DNA of 64,000 nt, from contig JAJEKV010000421.1 of assembly GCA_021234155.1 (NCBI GenBank), forward strand, positions 1 to 64,000. Direction: 5' to 3'. Under the pieces are notes generated by a model, which worked only from the letters and a program-made list of their open reading frames with translations, made no database searches and was not told the origin of the DNA. The DNA comes from Isoetes taiwanensis. Taxonomy: Eukaryota > Streptophyta > Lycopodiopsida > Isoetales > Isoetaceae. Made by a program: the position numbers and the translations under genes. Each line of letters starts with the position of its first letter. The first letter of the stretch is position 1. Of this stretch, positions 24,263-33,639 are shown piece after piece.

Positions 24263-24760
24263 CCGTTTCTAGCCTATCTTCTAAATCGAGGGGGTTCAAG
24301 AAGTCCCAAAGCACTTAGAGTGATCCTTGCATTACTTTCGAACCGATCTCTGCTTCAGTGGAGGGAGATGACGAAAGTATAGCGTCGATAATGAAGTTGA
24401 TCGGCTGCCTTGCAAGCTACGTGGTTGGACCGTGACGTCAGCCGATGCTCCCAAAAGTTGCTAAAAATTCATCAAAAGTGCACGTATTTATTCTACCGCA
24501 TGCTTGTAGGTATTCCGGATCAGCCCAGCGAGGATGTTCTTGCAAAGTTACCATTTGCAAGAAACTAGTGGAGCAGACAAGGAACAACAAAGCTACTGAA
24601 TAAGGAGCAAACAAGGAGCAGACAAGGAGGCAAGGAGCAACAAGAAGCAGACAGGAAGGCAAGGGGCATGCAAACAAGAAGCAGACAAAGACAATGAAGG
24701 CATAGATGGCTATTTAAAGAGAAACTAGGTATATATACTATATATGTACATTATATTTAC

Positions 24761-25162
24761 ATGTGTATTTTGTACATTATGCTCGTATATATAACCAATA
24801 ATGTTGCTACAGTGCATGTCAATAATTTTGTTCGATATAAGTACAACTCCATTCATTGCCGAAGGCATCCATTTGCTATGTCTCGGCCTGATTATTCTTA
24901 TTACAGGGGGTCTACCTTGCCTCCTCGTCCCGAAGGTATAGACTCCATTACTTGCACTATGACATATAATGATCTTTATAGATGTTCTCAGAGGGGTATC
25001 CCCCTTGCTCCCTGGCTGGAAGGAGTAGCAGAGGGTCGAAATCGTTCTTCCTCCGGGTTTCATCGTGTTGTTATCCACCTTCATCGGGTTCCAGAGCGTC
25101 GCGTCTATGAGATTAATAGCATCACTCAACCACCTGCTCATGATGAGCCCGAGTGCAAATGA
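24761..25162 (+). CDS. Unrecognised 133-residue protein
   Basis: A plus-strand frame whose second half looks protein-like: RPDYSYYRGSTLPPRPEG, DSITCTMTYNDLYRCSQRG, IPLAPWLEGVAEGRN, FHRVVIHLHRVPERRVYEI. The first 30 residues are low-complexity and may lie upstream of the true start or exon boundary. No family recognised. It lies between the A2 segment and the palindromes of array 3 inside the 18.4 kb unit. An antisense frame of similar length overlaps it; the plus frame is preferred because its composition is more protein-like, but confidence is low. Confidence 0.3.
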   Translation: MCILYIMLVYITNNVATVHVNNFVRYKYNSIHCRRHPFAMSRPDYSYYRGSTLPPRPEGIDSITCTMTYNDLYRCSQRGIPLAPWLEGVAEGRNRSSSGFHRVVIHLHRVPERRVYEINSITQPPAHDEPECK

Positions 25163-25382
25163 ACTTCTGCATTCATGTATGCTATGCCTCTTATATGAGT
25201 TCTAAATTCTGTTACTAGAATATTTCAGACATTCGCTAGTTATTTAAGTATGTAACCATAAGTGATACATGTGATCCATCTATTTACCGCACATTTTCAA
25301 TTTGGAAAGCTCTTGGCCATTTTCCTTACATGTAGATTCTAAATTCAGATAAGCATTCTCTTCGCAGTGTGTCGAACAGTCT

Positions 25383-25508
25383 ATTTCGCACCGTGAAATT
25401 GCGCCCTCCAAAAACTTTGGAACTATTATTTTCACACCGTGGCGACGGTGCGAAATAGACCTTCCCACAGAATGTGGAATATTCATTTTCGCACCGTGCC
25501 TATGGTCA
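25383..25508. repeat. Palindrome family A, array 3 (three copies)
   Basis: Three diverged copies at about 25385, 25433 and 25488, about 50 bp apart; the middle one (CACACCGTGGCGACGGTGCG) is nearly complete. They lie about 130 bp past the stop codon of the H3-like frame. Confidence 0.8.
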
Positions 25509-25638
25509 ACACTAGTAGATAAATACACAGCCGCAATAAATAGAATAGCAAATAATTACAGATAAATATAAAACACTCATAACGATAAATATTAAAACAC
25601 TCATATATTAACAACCAAAAAAGGGTTACAAAAAGATC

Positions 25639-26187
25639 CTAAGGGAGGCATCCACGGAAGTATCTAGCTAAGGCATAGTCCCTGTCCTGCACAGTAACAC
25701 GTCCTCTGTGCACACAACAACGGACACTGTCCTCAAAGAGGCTAATTAGATGAGCCTCTGCTGCCTCTTGCAGTATATCCAAGGCCTCTGCTTGGATTCT
25801 ATTCACCTCCTCCTCCACCATCGGGACGAAGTCTGGTACTCTCTCCCTCCTCTTCCTCCTTGATTCCTTCCTCCTCTCAATAATGGCCAGCATCTCGTAC
25901 CTGACCATTCTAGCGAAGGCAAGCTTGGGAATCAGAGGTTGGGTGCGTGCCTGCCAGTACCTAATCTCCCTTAAAGCCTGAGTGCCAGGAGGAGCACCCT
26001 TTATCTTCTTAGGGCCACCATATCTAATACTAGGCTCCCCTTCCCTTGGCTTTCGCTTATTCCCAAGCTTATCTGTCTCCTTGGCTGCATCTCTCTCAGC
26101 TTGTCTCCAACTAGGAACAAGCTTAGGAGGCTTTTGCATTTGGATTTCTTCGGGCGTGGATTTACGCTTACGTAGGAAATGGGCTTC
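25639..26187 (-). CDS. Divergent histone H3, CENH3-like, intact frame
   Basis: Histone-fold protein of the H3 family. From the Met codon at 26139 it has 166 residues. A basic N-tail (1-48) is followed by the H3 alpha-N signature PGTQALREIRYWQ (51-63), LIPKLAFARMVR (alpha 1, 69-80), RIQAEALDILQEAAEAHLI (alpha 2), SLFEDSVRCCVH, RVTVQDRDYALARYFRG (alpha 3). QAEALxxLQEAAE and LIPxxxF favour a relationship to centromeric CENH3 over canonical H3. About 20 extra residues, very basic then acidic (ERRKESRRKRRER, VEEEV), sit between alpha 1 and alpha 2, where CENH3 has a short loop. The frame stays open upstream to 26187 and encodes RKRKSTPEE, recalling the H3 RKST motif; a stop precedes it at 26190-26188, whose AG could be a splice acceptor, so the true N-terminus may be in another exon. 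Inside the 18.4 kb unit. Confidence 0.75.
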   Translation of the reverse strand, partial: EAHFLRKRKSTPEEIQMQKPPKLVPSWRQAERDAAKETDKLGNKRKPREGEPSIRYGGPKKIKGAPPGTQALREIRYWQARTQPLIPKLAFARMVRYEMLAIIERRKESRRKRRERVPDFVPMVEEEVNRIQAEALDILQEAAEAHLISLFEDSVRCCVHRGRVTVQDRDYALARYFRGCLP

Positions 26188-26247
26188 CTAGTACCCGCTC
26201 CCTTTGGAACTGGGCTGCGTAATCAACTCGATCCTGGCGATCGCTGA

Positions 26248-26699
26248 TCATCTTTGGTCCTGGCCGATCTTGGTCCGGCTGATCCTGCGATCATGTTGGT
26301 CCGCCGATCTTGAACATCTTTGCACTTCCATAATCTGCTGCTGCCCTAGCAGATTCTCTTCGTGCTCTTGTTCCTCCCCCTCACCACTGCCAAACATTTT
26401 GGAATGCAGTCGTGGTCCCAACGTCTTAGACGAAGGGGTAACCTCGATTCGCCAGCCCTTTGGGCACCATGGCCTGGTCAACCCGCCACAAAGGCCGTGT
26501 GTAGAAACCCCCCTTGTGGTTTGAGAATGTAATCCGACTCATTACACAAGAACTGGAATGGCAAGTTTCTCCGTCTTGGGACATGGATGTCATCAACTGG
26601 GCCACATGACGTATGACCCGGCGGCTTCCTCTCTTGTCTAAAGCTCGGGGGTGGGGAAGGGCGATCCGCTATTGGATCTAGTTCGTGTCGCGATACCAC
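26248..26699 (-). CDS. Unrecognised minus-strand coding segment upstream of the H3-like frame
   Basis: Two abutting minus-strand frames, 26699-26478 and 26481-26248. The first reads RQERKPPGHTSCGPVDDIHV then LPFQFLCNESDYILKPQGG. The second reads RPWCPKGWRIEVTPSSKTL and an acidic stretch GSGEGEEQEHEEN. They could be one protein with a frame break near 26480. It lies about 60 bp upstream of the open frame of the H3-like gene on the same strand, so upstream exons or a separate gene are both possible. No domain can be assigned. Confidence 0.3.
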
Positions 26700-27142
26700 A
26701 ATCTGATCGGAACTGGAATATTGTGGCAGACAGTGGCCTCACGGAAAACTCCTTCCCCAACAACCTTACCGGTAATTTCGGCAAAAAGGAGACCGGAGTA
26801 GGAAACACGTTGGGTTTTGGAAATATTCGTCCACACTATTATTAATAGTGTGGGCCGACATTCAAGGCTTTGCCGAACCCTTACGGAAGGGAGGTCTCAT
26901 CTCACGTCCATCTGGCGGCTTGTGATGGAAATAAGCGTCTCGGCCTCCGTGATGGGAGTAGCGGTCTCGTGGCCGCTAGTAATGACCTCGTCAACGATAC
27001 GTATTTGGTTGGCGCCTCATTTTGTGGGATTTCGAGCTAAGCCTTCCATGGACATGAGCGGATTTTAGCAAGGAGAAGAAATTCAAATAAGCAATATTGT
27101 CTGTCCCGATCCCATAAACCCCTGGACTAAAAAATGTTCATA

Positions 27143-27277
27143 GTAGCCACGGTGCGAAATCGGACAGTCCAAAAACTGCCGACATCTCTTTTTTAGACCG
27201 TAGCCACGGTCGAAAATCGGGCAAAGTCAAAAAATCGCCGACATCCTGTTTGCGACCGTGGCTACGCTCTGATGTAC
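27143..27277. repeat. Palindrome family A, array 4 (three degenerate copies)
   Basis: Copies at about 27143 (half, GTAGCCACGGTGCG), 27197 (ACCGTAGCCACGGT) and 27252 (GACCGTGGCTACG), separated by the spacer AAATCGG...CGCCGACATC. Confidence 0.75.
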
Positions 27278-27479
27278 ATACATGGAAATGACTGAATTCA
27301 CCATTAAAGAAGACCTAACATATACATCTAACAAGGTGTTATTGCTGACATTGAATTCTAACAATTAATGAATATCATAGATGAACAATCATACAAAAGC
27401 AATTTTGTCATATAAAAACAATTCATGAATTTTATAGAAAAGATATTATATTAATACAAAAGTTTTTCAAGTACATTTC

Positions 27480-29095
27480 CTTTTCTTGGCATCGGGGGCA
27501 CGAGTGCAGAATCAAATTCTTCTAAGTCCTCTTCCTTTACTCCAGCCCCAATTGCATCTACTTGAGATACAATATGTCGGGGTCCTTACGTAATGGGACA
27601 AGCTTGAGTGCTTCCTTGTCCGCTCCACTCAAACCTAGAGCTACTTTATTTTGCAAGGGCCAGTACATTTTGAAGCCCGAAGACATACATGGCGATAGCC
27701 CTATCTCTGCCATAACTTCGATCATAGTTTGCGGCTAGGGGCGGTGGTTGCCGACTAAGGGCCGAGCTTTAAGCTTGAGGACCTCATGTACTCGGATGGA
27801 CTACATTTATTGTGAAACACAATAATTTTCCCTTGTGAAGGTAGCCCATATAATGTGCACATCTTGGCCCCGAGCCTAGGGTGACTTTTTGATGCCTTGC
27901 ACGAAGTCATCAAATAAATAACTCACGCATAAAAGAAACATCGATTCAAGAAGAAATAAAAAAATGAAACCGGATAAATACCTCTCTCTTGTCGGCCGAC
28001 AACAATTTGGGTTTGTTATTTTTGAAAGAGGACTTCGACAACTCACATTCTATGAACACGGGATCGGTGTTTGAAGAGCTAGCGACTTCAAATTTGACAT
28101 CTTTCAGCGCTTCATACCCCCTTTGACTTCTTTGCATGACAATTTCAAATGCATCCTCACGGAGGTATTGAGGATTCATCATAAGTCACGGCCTCCATCA
28201 TTTGTCACGGGGACATCGGGTCTCAAAGTCTATAAGTCCTCCCAAGCCTATAACATGCGCATATATCTGGCCCAATATCTCGTCTTCTCTCAACCCAATG
28301 TCGCCCGGGATATGTCCGGCAGACAACAAGTATGGTTTCCCACCTACATGGATGGGATATACTTACGATAACCCCCAAGTAGACAATTTTTCTCGGAAAC
28401 CTCCTCTTCCGAACCTCGTTCTTCTCATTTTCAGTATGAGCTTCTCTTCCTCGGGATCTATCGGCTCCTCCACGGGTGAGGAGGCGTTCTATTTGGCGAC
28501 ACGTGCACTTGAAGAAGAACTGGCATCTTTGCTTGACTTAGTGTAAATCATGTATGTCTTGAACATGATATCTAGGCTGAAAAACTTTCCTTGCCCTCTT
28601 GCACGCATAGTTCGAGGTAGTCTCTTCAAGAACCTTCTAATTCGGTCTTGATCGGGTTTTGAAAACATCTTAATTAAAACTTGCATGCTTAGTGAAGGCA
28701 AACCCGATCCACGGGACATAGTTTCACGTCGGGGACCAGCTCTAGCCATGAAGCTATGAAGGATGCGCCATATGCATCGATAAACTGTTACACTCTACCA
28801 TAATGTCTCTTTGTCGAGGCAAAATTATTTATATCAAAGTGGTTGCATCCACTTTGGTTCCTCTAACTCCTCCTCGAACTCTTACGGATGATGCCGGCGA
28901 AAAATCCGTTCTTTGTCCACTATTTTTTCATACCATGCATGCTTCATGACTCCCATGCCTTATCGACCCGCTATTTGCCATTCTCGTGGAGCGGGCCTCG
29001 ATTTATGAGCCGATTTGAATGTGGCGCCTTTGTAGCGGCTTGATTTGTAAGAGAGACTAACAACATGGCAACGATGCGAAAACAACACTTCCAAG
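27480..29095 (-). pseudogene. Unrecognised minus-strand protein(s), interrupted frames
   Basis: Several minus-strand coding-like segments in changing frames: about 29010-28850 (RPAPREWQIAGR, GMGVMKHAWYEKIVDKERIF), 28749-28489 (DQDRIRRFLKRLPRTMRARG, FFSLDIMFKTYMIYT), about 28480-28200 (EEEKLILKMRRTRFGRGGF) and 28182-27946 (YLREDAFEIVMQRSQRGYEA, CELSKSSFKNNKPKLLSADK). They may be one gene with frame errors. Not recognised. They are on the same strand as the H3-like frame and within the 18.4 kb unit. Confidence 0.35.
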
Positions 29096-29244
29096 TCGCA
29101 TTTAATTAAAGTGGGTCAAATCTCGAAATTTGGGACTCGGACTGAAAATGGGACTCATACAAAAAAAAAAAGTAAGTTGCCATTGAATCATTATGAAATT
29201 TTTCCTTGATAAAATAAGAATAACTTTTACACACGACAATTCGA

Positions 29245-29535
29245 GAAAATGAAGGGGGTGGAGAAAGAAGGAATGGAAGGGAAGGAGGGAGGGAGGGGGA
29301 AAGGCATAGGAGCACGAGGAGGGCAAAAAGGGCAAAGGGGAGGGGCCGAGCAAATGGGAAGGGGAGGGGAAGGGAGGAGGGGTAGGGCATGGAGAAGAGG
29401 AGAGGGGCAAGGGGGGAGAGCAAAGGGGCAAAGAGGGGTATAGGACCATATCCAAAAGGGTATGGGTAGGGGCAAAGGGGGATATGGGGAGGTTCAAAGG
29501 AAAAACATGAAAGAAGGGAGGGAGGGAGGGACGGG
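29245..29535. repeat. G-rich purine tract
   Basis: About 290 bp almost pyrimidine-free on the plus strand with many GGGAGGG, GGGGAAGG and GGGGAGGGG blocks. It meets the simple criterion of four G runs for quadruplex formation many times over. The proline-rich minus-strand frames here are composition artefacts. Confidence 0.85.
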
Positions 29536-29658
29536 TTCCATGGCTAAACAACTATTAGCAGAAATAAAGATTCATTAAACAACTTAAATAATATAATTAT
29601 AATTAATTAGACAATAAATAATTAAAGAATTTAAACAATGCATAATTAGAGAAATTTT

Positions 29659-29680
29659 TTCTCGCCTCACGAGGCGAGAA
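29659..29680. repeat. Isolated palindrome related to family B
   Basis: TCTCGCCTCACGAGGCGAGA is fully self-complementary apart from the two central bases. It shares the TTTCTCG...CGAGA ends with the repeats at 31840-32470. Confidence 0.8.
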
Positions 29681-29749
29681 TGGGCCTCTTTGTGCTCCCT
29701 AGCCTTTAGCTATTCTAAACGTATTTATAAAACTGGGGCCTTTCTTCAC

Positions 29750-30145
29750 ACACCTCCACAGCAGCCAGCTGCAAATCCATCATCCCTCCAAAGCAGCGCA
29801 AAGCAGTTTCGTCATTCAAAATCTTCCATGGCTCTGTATGGCCCTGCCACAATCCACCCACTGTCACCGAGTAGAGCAAATATCCTGATTTCTTGTTCGG
29901 GATCACCCACCAATATTGTCATCTTCTATTCCCGACTCTGGCATAGCCATCGCCCTAGCCGGTGGAGGCGCCATTGCAGCCCTTGCAGCCGTAGAAACAG
30001 GCCGCAGAAACAGGTGGCGATGAAAAGGCCGTTGTTCGGAATTATTTCAATACCTCCGGCTTTGAGCGATGGAGGCGCAGCTATGGCGATACTGACAAGG
30101 ACATGCCCAGACGATCGAGAAGGTTATAATCTTAGCCCGCGTTGA
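29750..30145 (+). pseudogene. CHLM: Captured fragment of Mg-protoporphyrin IX methyltransferase (first exon)
   Basis: CHLM methylates Mg-protoporphyrin IX in chlorophyll synthesis in the chloroplast. The segment reads IAIALAGGGAIAALAAV (29940-29990) and, one frame over, GGDEKAVVRNYFNTSGFERW and RRSYGDTDK (30014-30100), then RQGHAQTIEKV in a third frame (30097-30130). These match in order the post-transit region and start of the methyltransferase domain of plant CHLM, including the VVRxYFNxxGFERW signature. Upstream is a Ser-rich stretch that could be the transit peptide. A block of roughly ten residues before RQGHAQ is deleted, there are two frame changes, and the S-adenosylmethionine-binding motif is absent. 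It lies inside the 18.4 kb unit, as in Pack-type gene capture. Confidence 0.75.
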
Positions 30146-30185
30146 AATCTTAGAAAGCTTCTATTTCCTCTGTTTTGAATCCCTT

Positions 30186-30860
30186 TTAGAATCCCCTGTG
30201 TCGAAATGCTAATAATGGGCATATTGCAGGTGTTGAATCAAGGATTAAAGAGAGGCATTTTGCATTTCTTGAAGGCAAATCCGTCGACGGTACTATTACC
30301 CGCGACTTGGAAATCCAAAGATCGATATGGAATTTAAAAGCCCTAAAAAGCTTCCATAGATCTTCGTTGTAGGCGACCTCTTGCCATGCGGTGCAGGCGC
30401 AGGCGCAGGCATTTGCAATCGGATTAGAAACTGGAGGCCAAAGAAAGCCCAAACTGTTTCTTTGAATTTTCTCATCCTACTTGGCTACTTTTAGAGAGTT
30501 GAGATGCTCTTATCCTAACAAATGCGACTTGAGCGCGAGTAGCGGATTCTGAGAGGAAAATTACAAATGGATTCTGGCGGATTGAAGAAAATTACAGAGG
30601 AATAAGTGGACGGTTGGTCAGATTCGTATTGAGCGCTCAAGCCCAAGATAGCCCAATATTCTGCGATATTTCTTTGCCCAAATATTTCTAATCCATCGAT
30701 GTAGTTTGGAACCATACCTGCAGTATCGGAGGCGACAATTAGAAATGTCATTGGGGCAGCTTGACCGCCAAAGGAGCCCAAAGCGGTGATAGTAAGCTTG
30801 GCCGGGATCTCTTTGATTCAAAGGGCAAAGTAGGGATACCGCCATGGTCGTTCATATAGC
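30186..30860 (-). pseudogene. Unrecognised minus-strand segments, possibly F-box related
   Basis: The frame 30452-30186 contains CTAWQEVAYNEDLWKLF, which resembles the end of an F-box (C-xxW-xE-A-x-x-xLW). Further upstream on the same strand, 30845-30515, overlapping frames read MTFLIVASDTAGMVPNYI and LEIFGQRNIAEYWAIL. No firm assignment; the F-box likeness is a short-motif match and could be chance. Adjacent to the CHLM fragment, so possibly a second captured piece. Confidence 0.2.
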
Positions 30861-31194
30861 TCCATCTGATTCACGGGTAAATCTATATCTCTTCTTTGTT
30901 TAAAAGCCGTCTCTGTTCTTCTACTTGATGCCCTTACGTTCTTCTTCTTGATACCGTATTAATCTAAATCAAAATCGTTAATGCATGCGGTCTTGATAAG
31001 AAGCTTAGCAAGAAACGGGGATGACTTCTCAAGAAACAAGCACGTAGATTTCCGGGTCTCCTCGCTCCACATCCACACCAAGACTCGAATCAATTTTGTC
31101 GGAGCTATGGCTATGGTGATTATGGCGGTTTCTTAGGAAAAGAGTCCAAGTGGTACAACGTATCTCGGCTTAAAGGGTGTGTACCAAATTTTAA

Positions 31195-31290
31195 AATTTA
31201 AATATGGGTGGAAAAAAAAAAAAAAGCGGGGTATAGGAAACATTGCTTTAAATATGGGTGGGAAAAAAAAAGCGGGGTATAGAAATAACA
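31195..31290. repeat. Tandem duplication of a ~55-60 bp unit
   Basis: AAATATGGGTGG plus an A run plus GCGGGGTATAG occurs at about 31199 and again at about 31251. Confidence 0.8.
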
Positions 31291-31839
31291 TTGGAAAAAA
31301 TAAAAAAAATATCATATATGGGGAATTTGGTGTTGAAATCGGTAATGGTAGGCTACATAGATATTGATTTTAAATTTTAAAGTTTTAGACCTTGAAAGAA
31401 GATTGTTTAAAATAAAATTAAAAACTTCCTTAGTAATATCTTCTTGTCATCTAAAATATGGTTGTTGTGGGCTTCTTTGTTGTAAGCAACATAGGATCAT
31501 TTTTGGGGTAGGTTCTATGCGTATGTTCTATGATGTCTTGGGTTTTTTAAAGGATGTGGCCATTGAGATATGTGTCTAGGGATGACATAAGAAACAATGG
31601 CGTGCCACGCATGTACCAAATCCTTTCCTTTTCAAAAGTATATGCCTCCCTCCCTCCCCCTCCCCCACCCACGATTTGAACTTTTAACCATGGATAGAGA
31701 AAAATGGAGTATAAAAGTGCACTTAAGTGAGTGGCCATATAACACACTTGGTTAGGATGAGATAAGTTGACAAATTTATAAATAATTAAAATGTTAATGT
31801 AATGTTTCTCTCTTAGAATTTGCATTTTTGCTCTTATTT

Positions 31840-32475
31840 GCTTTTTTCGACTCATGAAGTGAGGCGAATAGGAAATTTATGGGGAGGTATTTTTTCATAG
31901 AAAATACATAGAATGTTTGAAGGTTATTCATTTTTGACCTTCTCGAACTCTGAGCTTTGAAATTGCCCTTTTTTACTCGAGCTGCCTTTTTGACTCATGA
32001 GTCGAGAAAGGCCCTCAAACTGCATTTTTGCTTTGGTTGCCTTTTTCATTTCGTGAGTCGAGAAACCTCCCGACTAAAACTTTGCATTCGGCTTTGAGCG
32101 CCTTTTCGACTTTCGCGAGTCGAAACCATGTCTAAAACCTGCGTTTTTAAGCTTTGATTTTGCCTTTCTCGACTCGCGGTCGAGAAAGGCATACTCCAAC
32201 CTAAGACTTGGCGTTTTTAAACTTTGAGATGCCTTTCGACTCGCTGAGTGTTCGAAAAGGCCTCCAACCTAAAACACATTTCTTGCCTTGAGCGCCTTTC
32301 GACTCGCTGAGTCGAAAGACCTCAATCCCTAAAACCTGCGTTTTTAAACTTTGACACTTGCCTTTCTCGCGACTCATGAGAAAACCTCTCCAACCTAAAA
32401 CTTGCGTTTTAGCTTTGAGCTGCCTTTCTCATTTCATGAGTCGAGAAAAGACTATCCAGCTATGTGTTTTCCTCT
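31840..32475. repeat. Palindrome family B array (about nine copies)
   Basis: Units of about 60-70 bp repeat the phrase CCTAAAACYTGCGTTTTTAA / GCTTTGA...GCCTTTCTCG followed by a palindrome near CTCGACTCATGAGTCGAG. The central bases vary between copies (CATG, CGCG, CGTG, GCTGAG) while the arms are kept. The family is different in sequence from family A but similar in design: a 16-20 bp palindrome plus a fixed spacer. Confidence 0.85.
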
Positions 32476-33244
32476 AAAATTTGCCTTTCTCATACGTATT
32501 TTCAAAATGGCCTAACAATTGTGTTTTTTTTTTTTTTTTTGCATGTAGCATCACTTGACTAATTTGATTTTGTCTCTTGCATTCCTTATCTCGACCGGAT
32601 AGTACATGCTTGGGAGCAATGAAAAGATCAGTTCATTGAAGAAAGGTCTTGAGAAGAGTTGGACATACAAGCGTGGCCCTTAAAGGAACTCCTCATACAA
32701 ATTTCTATAAATGTATATGTTGCTCTCAGGTGACTAGGAGAGAGAGCTCCCAGCGCCCTTTGCACTAGGTGGTTCATGTGTGAAGAGGGTGTAATCATTG
32801 TGCCCATACCACCACTATGGTCTCTTCACCCTTTGTAATATATATTGTAATGAGCCCATTTATAAATATAAGGTATCTCAAAACTAGTATTTTTGGGTGA
32901 TTAAGTAAACAATTTGTTTAATTTTTGTTGGAATTTGTGATCTATTGTCTACCCACCTAAGAAAATAGAGCCAAAATGTTCAACTAAGAATCTTTTTCAA
33001 TTAGAACTTTGGTCTCAAGCTGTAATGAAATTCCTATGTTTGCGTTGCATTGTTCTTGTTCTCGAAATGCTATCCAAGAAAACTGGAAGAAAAGCTTGGA
33101 TGCACACTAATAGACAAAAATTCCAATTATGGCGGTTTTTAGGGGGTGCTTCTTTTTGTGTAAATTGCTTGAGGGGGTTCCCAAAAAGTGGGAATGGAAT
33201 GAGTCCCACTTTAATTAAATACGACTTTTCCTTAATTTATGCTA

Positions 33245-33555
33245 TACACAAATTCGCACCGTGGCTACGGTGCGAAAACAAGACCTCAATAATTTATTCT
33301 ATGTACAATTTAAGACAGTGGCTCACGGTCTGCGAAAAACCCCTTTCATTTTTTATGCTATGTACAATTTCAGACCGTGGCTAAGGTGCAAAATACCTTT
33401 CATTTTTATGCTAGTCACATTTTTCGCTTGCAAGTAGCTACGGTGCGAAAAACTCCTTCAAATTTTCAATATCCACAATTACTTAGTAAGTGCGATTGTG
33501 AAAATACAACATCCATATTTTATGTTGTACACAATTTCGCACCATAGCTACTTTA
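33245..33555. repeat. Palindrome family A, array 5 (about six copies)
   Basis: Copies at about 33252 (CGCACCGTGGCTACGGTGCG, complete), 33312, 33370, 33425, 33485 and 33537, spaced 55-60 bp, with a spacer containing ATTTTATGCTATGTACAATT. The spacer differs from arrays 1-2, so palindrome and spacer have evolved separately. Confidence 0.88.
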
Positions 33556-33639
33556 AGTCTTATATTCCAATGAAAGCAAATGTTTGCAATTAATATACAA
33601 TAGATCTCCAATTAACAATCACTTATATTTATATTACAT

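Noticed and set aside
25639-26139. Reading the H3-like frame as a decayed canonical H3 gene
   Set aside because: The frame is intact, the divergence is spread as in CENH3 (QAEAL, LIPKLAF), and the loop insertion keeps the frame; a recent canonical H3 pseudogene would be far more similar.
26248-26481. Methyl-CpG-binding domain in WCPKGWRIEV
   Set aside because: Only the PxGWxxEV start is similar; the DxYY-x-P-x-G-x-xxRS part that defines the domain is missing.
29102-29551. Proline-rich minus-strand protein of 149 codons
   Set aside because: Translation of the G-rich purine tract; all frames of the C-rich strand give Pro/Ser/Leu-rich peptides.
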